From Phocoenobacter atlanticus subsp. cyclopteri (GTDB lineage: Bacteria > Pseudomonadota > Gammaproteobacteria > Enterobacterales > Pasteurellaceae): a stretch of DNA of 64,000 bases. The stretch is from NCBI RefSeq assembly GCF_018343795.1, contig NZ_CP074346.1:1488001-1552000 (forward strand), in the 5' to 3' direction. The translations under genes and the position numbers were made by a program. The notes beneath the pieces are model-generated. The model saw only the letters and a list, made by a program, of their open reading frames with translations. It made no database searches and was not told where the DNA came from. Numbering within the stretch: the first letter of the stretch is position 1; every line of letters begins with the position of its first letter. Shown here piece by piece: positions 55,206 through 62,237 of the stretch.

Positions 55206-55257
55206 TTTGTTTTTTCCTTTGTGAATTGGGCGTATTCCACGCCCGTTAAATTAAATA

Positions 55258-55767
55258 TTAGAGACCTATCGCTTCACGATGTTTTTGATAGATATCTTTT
55301 CCTTCTTTTTTGATTACTGGAGTGAGAGCATCAATCTCAATAATTTCCTTGCCCCCCACAGTTAATTTATAATAAGTAAGTGAAGACTTAATTGTAGTAT
55401 CTGTAATTTCCCCTACTTTACTATTTCCACCATCAATTTCTGTATGTCTTCCTCGCATTAGTACTTCAACTGGGGTTACTTCTCCAGTGTCATCTTGCTC
55501 ATAACTTCCAGCAAAACGAATCATTTCTTTGCTGATTTCTGCTTCTGCAAAACCCGTGTAGAAACGTTCATCAGTGCCTGCGTATTTATGAGTAAGCTCT
55601 AATTTTTCGATCCCTAAATTGATATCAACTTCAGTAAACATTCCGCCTGAGCGATAACCCTCTGTTTTGCTTTTCAATTTTGGCAATTCCACTTCTGTTG
55701 AAACGCTATAGAATGAATCGCCGTTAAGATAGACATTTGCTAATTTTAAGACTCTTGGTAATGCCAT
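55258..55767 (-). CDS. Major tail tube protein (P2 FII-like)
   Basis: This 169-residue protein of the P2 FII family polymerises into the inner tail tube. The start MALPRVLKLANVYLNGDSFYS and KTEGYRSGGMFTEVDINLG are family features. It lies 12 bases after the sheath gene. Confidence 0.93.
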   Translation of the reverse strand: MALPRVLKLANVYLNGDSFYSVSTEVELPKLKSKTEGYRSGGMFTEVDINLGIEKLELTHKYAGTDERFYTGFAEAEISKEMIRFAGSYEQDDTGEVTPVEVLMRGRHTEIDGGNSKVGEITDTTIKSSLTYYKLTVGGKEIIEIDALTPVIKKEGKDIYQKHREAIGL

Positions 55768-55779
55768 TTTTTATACTCC

Positions 55780-56946
55780 TTAAGCCGTTGCCACAGCACT
55801 TGCAAAGTTTGCAAGATATTCATCTGTAATATATTGTTTTAAGTTTAAATTTTCTAAACTTGGAACAGGGCAGTAATTATATTTAATGTAAAACTTGCCA
55901 TCTTTTAATGTTTCTTTTGTGTTCTCGTCCCAGTCCACCCACGCTTTACCGTCTACAATATAGCCTTGTGACTTCCAAAAACGCATTTTAGCGTTAATCA
56001 TCTCAAGCATATCTTTAACTAAAGTCGGTGTGAGCGGTTTATCAATCGCCCAGTCATACGCCTCGCCGATAGTGTCACGTATAATTTGTGCGGTGCGTGT
56101 GGCTTGTTCAAAAGCAAATAAACTATCTGTTGAACAAGTCCGACTTCCCCAAATTCGAAAACCATTGTAATTAATTACACAACACACCTCTTTTGAGTTT
56201 AAAAAGTTTGCGTCTGTTGAGCTGTCTTGAATATCAAAACTAATTGCTTTTGTAACACCACTTACCCCATTGATCAGTAAATTTGAAATGGTTGTGTGCC
56301 AGCCTAATTCTTTATCTGCATACGCTCGTAAACCGACTGCATAAGCGGTTGCATAAGCCGTATCACTAGTATTTTTTTGTGTATTGAAATTAGTAAAATC
56401 ACCATAAATCAGCATTGCTTCACGATCGCCAAAGTTTCTGCGATATTGCACAGCTTCTTCTTTATTATTTGCATTACACTTAATATATGCCATTCCGTGT
56501 AATTTCTTCGCCACAGCAACAAGTTGAGTGGCGACATCAAGAGTATCAAGTTGTGGAATTGCAAAAATACGAGGTTTCACGCCAAGTGTTGCTTGTGCAG
56601 ATAAGAACGCTTTCATACCTGTGCCGACACCGTCCTCGCCGATTGTCCCTATGATATTAGCGGTTAGATTTTCTTCATCTTCAGGCACTCGCACAATAAC
56701 GCACGGAGTACGTACAATTGTTGAGATAGCTTCAAGTGTGCGATAAAGTGTGCCACCTTTACCTGCTTTACTCATTAAAGATTGTGGGTTGGTAGTGAGA
56801 ATTGCTTTGTTAAGGGGAAATGTCTCATCTTCTGCGTCATCAGCGGTACAAACAATACCGATAATTGCCGTTGAGACTGTTCGAACTGTACGAGTTCCCT
56901 CTGAAATTTCAGTGACTCGGACGCCGTGTAGATATTCATCAGCCAT
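55780..56946 (-). CDS. Tail sheath protein (P2 FI-like)
   Basis: The 388-residue contractile sheath protein has the P2-type start DEYLHGVRVTEISEGTRTVRTV and C-terminal MINAKMRFWKSQGYIVDGKAW. It surrounds the tube and drives contraction. It is followed closely by FII. Confidence 0.95.
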   Translation of the reverse strand: MADEYLHGVRVTEISEGTRTVRTVSTAIIGIVCTADDAEDETFPLNKAILTTNPQSLMSKAGKGGTLYRTLEAISTIVRTPCVIVRVPEDEENLTANIIGTIGEDGVGTGMKAFLSAQATLGVKPRIFAIPQLDTLDVATQLVAVAKKLHGMAYIKCNANNKEEAVQYRRNFGDREAMLIYGDFTNFNTQKNTSDTAYATAYAVGLRAYADKELGWHTTISNLLINGVSGVTKAISFDIQDSSTDANFLNSKEVCCVINYNGFRIWGSRTCSTDSLFAFEQATRTAQIIRDTIGEAYDWAIDKPLTPTLVKDMLEMINAKMRFWKSQGYIVDGKAWVDWDENTKETLKDGKFYIKYNYCPVPSLENLNLKQYITDEYLANFASAVATA

Positions 56947-57053
56947 ATTCGTTTATTCCTGTTTGATTTAATTAAAAAAATAGGTCAAACAAAGAATAAA
57001 AAACCGCTTGCTTGATAGCGAGCGGTTGCGATTGTGAAAGAGTTTTCTACAAA

Positions 57054-57503
57054 TTAAACAAGGGCTGAGAGTTGGTTAGGACTAAATCGCCAGCCTTGAT
57101 CACTGCCAAATATCACATTAAAACACCACTCGGAACAAAAATATTTATCTCGTTCATCTTTAATTCCGAGACAGACTCCGATTGCTCCCCAAAGATCGTA
57201 TTTTTTGCCTTTGGTTTGTTGAAAGTAACTTATGATTTGTTGTTCTGTAACGTTTTCTAGTTGTACTAAATCCCAATTTTCAGAATTGATGTTAATGTTT
57301 TTAAGCCTCACCCCTCCATCTCTTGGGCTTGATGAGTAACAATCATAAGAGATTTTTTCATTGAAGTGATAACGACCGCCGTAGATGTTTTTTCTTTCTA
57401 TAATTAACTCACAGTGTGAGTACTTGCCTTTGGTAAAAAACCTAATTATTCTATCTACAAAGTTTCCTTTACCTTTGTAGAATCCGAGATAAATCTTATT
57501 CAT
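57054..57503 (-). CDS. Permuted papain-like cysteine peptidase/hydrolase
   Basis: The 149-residue protein has the layout of permuted NlpC/P60-like (YiiX/LRAT-type) enzymes: the histidine in SHCELI (about residue 30) precedes the catalytic-type cysteine in YFCSEW (about 120). It may cut peptidoglycan or act on lipids. It lies between the tail-fibre assembly gene (eight-base overlap) and the sheath gene, a spot where P2-like phages carry variable cargo. Confidence 0.75.
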   Translation of the reverse strand: MNKIYLGFYKGKGNFVDRIIRFFTKGKYSHCELIIERKNIYGGRYHFNEKISYDCYSSSPRDGGVRLKNININSENWDLVQLENVTEQQIISYFQQTKGKKYDLWGAIGVCLGIKDERDKYFCSEWCFNVIFGSDQGWRFSPNQLSALV

Positions 57504-58098
57504 CTTCTACCTCCTGATAAATTTCACACCATCCGTCGCTAAAATCATACTCTAGTGGATTTTCTGACTGCAACATTCGCATTTTATGCTTCTCTCCATT
57601 TTTGAAGTTTGCAATTTCCGTCAACAAACGAGCATCAATTACATTAGAGAGTAATTCTTCTGTCATTGTCACAAAAGAGCCGTCCATTGTTTTCCAAAGT
57701 AGATCAGGTGGTATTGTTGGGAGTTGTTGCAGTGTCATCAATCGCAAGTGTGAGCGTTCATCAGTGTGAAACCACTTATCATTTACTTTCACTCCTGACT
57801 CGCTCATTTTGTCTCTGTGTTCTCGAATGTTAAGCCAAGCCTTTTTTTGTTCTTTTTTGAGAATTCTTGCTTTATCTTCTTCTGTTAAAATCCATTCAGA
57901 ACCATTCCACTTGTGATGTTTAGACGGTTTAACGGGTGTTAAAAATAATTGATTATCTTTAATATAAATTTCTTTTCCTTTCGCTCTTTCTTCAATGAAA
58001 TATTGAAAATCATCATCTGAAACTTCTATTGAAAGTTCTGGTACTTGATGAATTTCATCTGTTAAAAATACTTGTCTATTTACATCATAAAAATACAT
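57496..58098 (-). CDS. Tail fibre assembly protein
   Basis: The 200-residue protein has the N-terminal pattern of phage tail-fibre assembly proteins (YFYDVNRQVFLTDEIHQVPE) and a C-terminal DUF4376-like part (LLTEIANFKNGEKHK). It helps trimerise the fibre encoded immediately upstream (15-base gap). Confidence 0.8.
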   Translation of the reverse strand: MYFYDVNRQVFLTDEIHQVPELSIEVSDDDFQYFIEERAKGKEIYIKDNQLFLTPVKPSKHHKWNGSEWILTEEDKARILKKEQKKAWLNIREHRDKMSESGVKVNDKWFHTDERSHLRLMTLQQLPTIPPDLLWKTMDGSFVTMTEELLSNVIDARLLTEIANFKNGEKHKMRMLQSENPLEYDFSDGWCEIYQEVEDE

Positions 58099-58113
58099 AT
58101 TAACCTCCTTTAC

Positions 58114-59172
58114 TTATTGTCCTATCGCGAACCAGTAAAACTTACAACTTCCTGAATTATCATCGATCCACGCCTCAAAACTATTTGCATTTACATTCTT
58201 AACTGTAGCACTTGTTGTATAACTAGAGTCATTATGAGTATTTGCATAATGATGTCCTAATTCTTTCAAATTATCTATGCTTGTGATAAAAAAACCAAAG
58301 CAGTTTTGTGTAAAACTTATATTAAAATTATATCGTCTAGAATGCTCATAGCCTTGCTGATTATTGACATATCCCCATTGCAAAATTAATCCACTAGGTA
58401 ATTTCTTCCAACCATTTTGTGTTAAATTTTGTACAGTCCTAGGATTTAATAATTCCCATTCTGACCATTCATTATTTGCAAAGTGACGTATATAAAGTTC
58501 ACCCTCATTGGTTCGATACTCTTGATGAATGAATGTTTCACTAAATCCTTTAACAAATAAAACACCTGCAATATTTTTGGGATAATTTAAAACTGTTAAA
58601 TCACCATTCCCCCATTGTCTACCGCGATGATATATTCCTACTTTCCAGATATCATTAAAATTTTCACTTGTTAATGCTTTCACTTGAAAATCATCTTCTG
58701 TTAATACTTTTGATATATTAATGAATAAGTCACCAGTCATTGTATCGCCAGATTTAGAAACTTTTTGACTTATTAAATTAAGCAAAGTCTCTTTTAAATT
58801 TCCGTCCTCACCTAGTGCTGTTGCTAATTCTGCTAATGTATTAAGTGAAGCAGGGGCTGAACCCACTAGATTTGAAATTGCTGTTTTTACAAATGAGGTA
58901 TTAGCGACTTGGGTATTATTGGTGTCCTGTGAAGCTGTTGGTGCAGTTGGAACACCTGTTAATTCTGGGCTATGCTTTGGCGCATAGTCTTGTTCTAAGT
59001 TTTGTAACTTTAATTTATCACTTTCTAATTGTTGTTTTAAATATGCAGTCCTGTCTGCAAGCTGTTTTGCTTGTCGATTTGCAATACCATCTGCACCACC
59101 GACCACAGGATCGGTTTTTTCAAGTTGATAGATACCTTCTGCCCAGTTCGGGTTTTCTTGTAAATTTGCCAT
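58114..59172 (-). CDS. Tail fibre protein (P2 H-like)
   Basis: The 352-residue protein has the P2 gpH-like N-terminal attachment region (NWAEGIYQLEKTDPVVGGADGIANRQAKQLADRTAYL), a middle tail-fibre repeat (TAISNLVGSAPASLNTLAELATALGED), and a C-terminal receptor-binding part with GWKKLPSGLILQWGYV. It is much shorter than P2 gpH, so the host-contact part is compact. Confidence 0.86.
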   Translation of the reverse strand: MANLQENPNWAEGIYQLEKTDPVVGGADGIANRQAKQLADRTAYLKQQLESDKLKLQNLEQDYAPKHSPELTGVPTAPTASQDTNNTQVANTSFVKTAISNLVGSAPASLNTLAELATALGEDGNLKETLLNLISQKVSKSGDTMTGDLFINISKVLTEDDFQVKALTSENFNDIWKVGIYHRGRQWGNGDLTVLNYPKNIAGVLFVKGFSETFIHQEYRTNEGELYIRHFANNEWSEWELLNPRTVQNLTQNGWKKLPSGLILQWGYVNNQQGYEHSRRYNFNISFTQNCFGFFITSIDNLKELGHHYANTHNDSSYTTSATVKNVNANSFEAWIDDNSGSCKFYWFAIGQ

Positions 59173-59173
59173 T

Positions 59174-59749
59174 TTAAGCTACTCCGTAATTGTATTGTCC
59201 GTTAAAGTTAATTTCATTGTTGTATAAGTGGCTTGCTAGTTCATAATCCAAACCAGTTAAGACACAGCGTGCAGGGGCTGTGTGTTTTAATATTCGTTTA
59301 ATTTGTCCTGCTTGCCCTATTGAAACAGGACGTTTTAATAAAACACGATATTCAGCCCAGTGTTTATTTTTACTGCCGTATGTATGTTTGCCATCATATT
59401 TAATGGTGTTGTTATATTTCTGTATAACAATGCCTTCTATAATTTCCACATCACCATAACCTGCACTTTTTAAGACTCGGCGAATACTTGCCACTGTTCC
59501 TTTGTGTTTATGCACAAAAGTAGAATTTTTAATGGTTTATCTCTTGTGTTCATCGCTCCAGTTTTCGTCCCACTCATCAACAGAAAGTGACCACGCAAGA
59601 TAAGGTAAAAGATGAGCAGGACAGTTGTCGGCACTCCACAGTCTGTTGATCTCAACAGGAAGTTTATTAATATCTGCAAATGTTAAAGAAAGCCGTTTTT
59701 CTAATTTACTTGATGACGGCGGCAATAGACTTCTATTCATCTCGTCCAC
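59174..59749 (-). pseudogene. Baseplate gene I (P2 gpI-like) broken by an in-frame stop
   Basis: The N-terminal 70 codons (59749-59540) end at TAA 59539-59537, and the same frame continues open to 59174. Both pieces match one gpI protein: ...DENWSDEHKR, stop, TIKNSTFVHKHKGTV.... In P2 gpI the aligned residue is an ordinary coding position, so a single CAA-to-TAA change is enough to explain it. The stretch after the stop can only restart at a GTG (59515). Without gpI the baseplate should not assemble. Confidence 0.85.
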
Positions 59750-60647
59750 TCACTGTTATGTTTATTTGCTGACAATCTGCAACCTGTTGTTGTGTTATCA
59801 CAATGTCATTTGCTGGCTCAATTAAATGTACATTTTGGACACCGCTCTGATGTAATGCTGAGAATATGCCTGACTTTGTAATATCTCTGCCCAGTGCATA
59901 CTGTTTTTCTTTGTACTTGTTAATTTTTTTATTTACTTCTTCAAGCACTACGCTTTCTAGTGCATTGTGAAATAACGTAATTTGTGCAGTAATGTTGTAT
60001 TGCACTGTTTCCGCTGGTTCAACAATAACAGTATCTGTAAGTGGTCTTATTTCTTCTTCGTTTAGATAAAATTTCACTTTTTCTAATAAAGAACTGTCTG
60101 CATTACCGTATTTTTTTGTTGCTAGGACAGTCACTAAGACTTTTCCAGCACTGGGTGTGCTAATATAAGCGTCTTGAATATCGGCACTTGATGTGAGCGT
60201 ATGATAAAAATAACTACCGACTGAGCCAGCTGTTGTTTTACTTTCTAATGCTAATTGAATGCGTTTTCTAAAACGTTCATCACTTTCATAAATCGCCAAT
60301 GTTGGTGATTCTGTTGTTAAGTCTTCTTGCTGTATAATCAAACGCTTAACGTTAAACAATGCACCTAAATGATCTAACTCTGACTCTGACGCATAAGCGA
60401 GCATTACAGACTTAGACGCATTGTTAATTCTTGCTCTAAGTAGCATTTCAAGATACGCATTCTCTTCTAGCAGTTTAACAACGGGTTCACTCTCAAACTC
60501 TAAACGGTGTGTCCAAAATGCTTTTTCTTGCTCTGTTTCAAAAAGTGAGATAAAGCGTGCTTTTCTGCTTTCAAGCAATGTTTCAAAATCTATTTCTTCA
60601 ATAATTTTGGGTGCTGGTAACTCAGCAAGATTGATTATATTACTCAT
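59733..60647 (-). CDS. Baseplate protein J (P2 gpJ-like)
   Basis: The 304-residue protein has the gpJ features: an N-terminal EIDFETLLESRKARFISLF, then ASESELDHLGALFNVKR and TLTSSADIQDAYISTPSAGKVLV. GpJ forms the baseplate wedge. Its start overlaps the W stop (ATGA) and its end overlaps gene I by 17 bases. Confidence 0.92.
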   Translation of the reverse strand: MSNIINLAELPAPKIIEEIDFETLLESRKARFISLFETEQEKAFWTHRLEFESEPVVKLLEENAYLEMLLRARINNASKSVMLAYASESELDHLGALFNVKRLIIQQEDLTTESPTLAIYESDERFRKRIQLALESKTTAGSVGSYFYHTLTSSADIQDAYISTPSAGKVLVTVLATKKYGNADSSLLEKVKFYLNEEEIRPLTDTVIVEPAETVQYNITAQITLFHNALESVVLEEVNKKINKYKEKQYALGRDITKSGIFSALHQSGVQNVHLIEPANDIVITQQQVADCQQINITVSGRDE

Positions 60648-60985
60648 ACTAATTGTATTCCCGCTTTCAATTTTGTATTTCCACCGTCTTTTATCGTTGC
60701 TTCAATTTCAGCGGTGATTGCTGGTTTTTCCATATCTTGATTAAAACTCACTAAAAAACGTGTGACTTCAATTCGATGTTCCCATTTTTTCAAAGCCATT
60801 ACACAACACGCACTAATTTGTAATGTAAGAGCGTGCGAGATGGGGCGGTCAATCAGTTTGTACAAATAACTGCCGTAGTCTCTTCGCATTACACGAGAGC
60901 CAACCGCAGTCAATAAAATATCTTGTATTGATTGCTGAATATGTGCTTTTTCATCTGTTAAACGTTCGCCTGTTTGTTTGTTCAT
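60644..60985 (-). CDS. Baseplate protein W (P2 gpW, gp25-like)
   Basis: This 113-residue protein has the lysozyme-like GPW/gp25 family fold: EKAHIQQSIQDILLTAVGSRVMRRDYGS is the diagnostic stretch. GpW is a wedge component. It overlaps J by four bases and lies four bases after V. Confidence 0.93.
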   Translation of the reverse strand: MNKQTGERLTDEKAHIQQSIQDILLTAVGSRVMRRDYGSYLYKLIDRPISHALTLQISACCVMALKKWEHRIEVTRFLVSFNQDMEKPAITAEIEATIKDGGNTKLKAGIQLV

Positions 60986-60988
60986 TAT

Positions 60989-61537
60989 TTATCCTATTGG
61001 TGGCACAACTGGGGTGTGATAGTGTGTATTTAATGTGTATTTATCACTTGAAATATCCCCCCCTGCTTTAATGGTTGATCCCACCGTTAATTTCCCGCCG
61101 ATATGTGCGTCACCAGTACATTCAAAATAAGGGGTATCTGCTGTCACGCTTTTGCTTGCTTGAATGTACGCCGTTGCAATTCCTGTCATTTCCAAGCGGT
61201 GTGTTTTTTGGTTATATTTACAAATTGCACCGTCTTCAAATTCAATTAAATGTTCATCGCCATTTGTACTCGGTGCGTTGCTAGCATAAATACCGTATAA
61301 CACCACTGCTGTTGTCATTTCACCACTTGCTGATAAAACAATACATTGTTCACCTTTTGTCGGCGGTGACCACGTTCTTGTTGTACCTGCTCTTAATGAT
61401 AAAATCGGTAACCAGTCCGTTAAAATATCTCCAGTTTTCACACGAACAAGGGCTTTTTTAAGATCAACTTTTTCAATAGTGCCTAACCGCACTATATGTT
61501 CTAAGCGTCGTGATAAATCTGAAAGCGTAAAATTCAT
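60989..61537 (-). CDS. Baseplate spike protein V (P2 gpV-like)
   Basis: The 182-residue protein has an N-terminal OB-like domain (VRLGTIEKVDLKKALVRVKTGDILTDWLP) and a beta-helical C-terminus. It punctures the outer membrane. It is first of the V-W-J-I-H block, separated from the tape-measure gene by brnTA. Confidence 0.92.
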   Translation of the reverse strand: MNFTLSDLSRRLEHIVRLGTIEKVDLKKALVRVKTGDILTDWLPILSLRAGTTRTWSPPTKGEQCIVLSASGEMTTAVVLYGIYASNAPSTNGDEHLIEFEDGAICKYNQKTHRLEMTGIATAYIQASKSVTADTPYFECTGDAHIGGKLTVGSTIKAGGDISSDKYTLNTHYHTPVVPPIG

Positions 61538-61651
61538 TTATATAAAAGAGTGGTTTAAATAAAATGATTTTTGATGATGTGAGACAAATTTAAAAGTTTC
61601 TTTGGTTGTGATTTTTTATATAACAATGAGCGATATTTTTTAAATAATCTA

Positions 61652-61686
61652 TTGACACTAATTTAGTGTACATATAACATATGTAC
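61652..61686 (+). promoter_or_regulatory. brnTA promoter with perfect palindromic operator
   Basis: TTGACA (61652-61657) precedes GTACATATAACATATGTAC (61668-61686), a perfect eight-base-arm inverted repeat about an AAC centre, at the position of the -10 and start site. BrnA-type antitoxins repress their own operon through such palindromes. AGAGGGGGG follows before the brnT ATG. Confidence 0.8.
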
Positions 61687-61705
61687 AAAAGAGAGGGGGG
61701 ATGAA

Positions 61706-61990
61706 ATGTTAAAGTTTGAATGGGATAACAACAAAGCAGAAAGTAATCTAATTAAACATTGTGTTAGCTTTAAAGAAGCTGAAACAGTTTTTGAAGATAG
61801 CGAGGCGTTATTAATTCCAGATCCTGATCACTCATTTGGTGAAGAACGTTTTATTTTGTTAGGACGTAGTAAAAAACACAATATTCTTGTTGTTGTGCAT
61901 TGTGAACGTTCAGATGTAATACGTATTATTTCAGCACGTAAAGCAACGAAGAAAGAGAGCAGACAATATTTAGGAGGTTGTTATGCGTAA
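61706..61990 (+). CDS. brnT: BrnT-type ribonuclease toxin
   Basis: This 94-residue toxin of the BrnT family (RelE-like fold) starts FEWDNNKAESNLIKHCVSF and has the conserved IRIISARKATKKESRQY end. BrnT toxins cleave mRNA and arrest growth until bound by BrnA. It overlaps brnA by eight bases and is transcribed opposite the tail genes. Confidence 0.9.
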   Translation: MLKFEWDNNKAESNLIKHCVSFKEAETVFEDSEALLIPDPDHSFGEERFILLGRSKKHNILVVVHCERSDVIRIISARKATKKESRQYLGGCYA

Positions 61991-62189
61991 TGAATATGAT
62001 TTTAGTAATGCAGTTAAAAATCCTTATACTAGAAAGAAAACAGCGGTCACAATTAGGCTAGATGATGAAGCTATTGCTTATTTTAAACAATTAGCAATAG
62101 AAACAGATTTACCCTATCAAACTCTTATCAATTCTTTTTTGACGGATTGTGCCAAAAATCATAGAAAACCTGATCTGACTTGGCAATAA
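61983..62189 (+). CDS. brnA: BrnA-type antitoxin
   Basis: This 68-residue ribbon-helix-helix antitoxin has the RHH core VTIRLDDEAIAYFKQLAIETDLPYQTLINSFL. It neutralises BrnT and should bind the palindrome upstream of brnT. The start overlaps brnT by eight bases, coupling the pair. Confidence 0.9.
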   Translation: MRNEYDFSNAVKNPYTRKKTAVTIRLDDEAIAYFKQLAIETDLPYQTLINSFLTDCAKNHRKPDLTWQ

Positions 62190-62202
62190 TTGATTTTATC
62201 TT

Positions 62203-62231
62203 AAAGAGGCGTATATACTACACCTCTTTTT
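62203..62231 (+). terminator. brnTA terminator
   Basis: AAAGAGG (62203-62209) pairs with CCTCTTT (62223-62229), extended by three more pairs across a mismatch, followed by T residues. It also lies at the end of the convergent tape-measure gene. Confidence 0.8.
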
Positions 62232-62237
62232 TTATTG

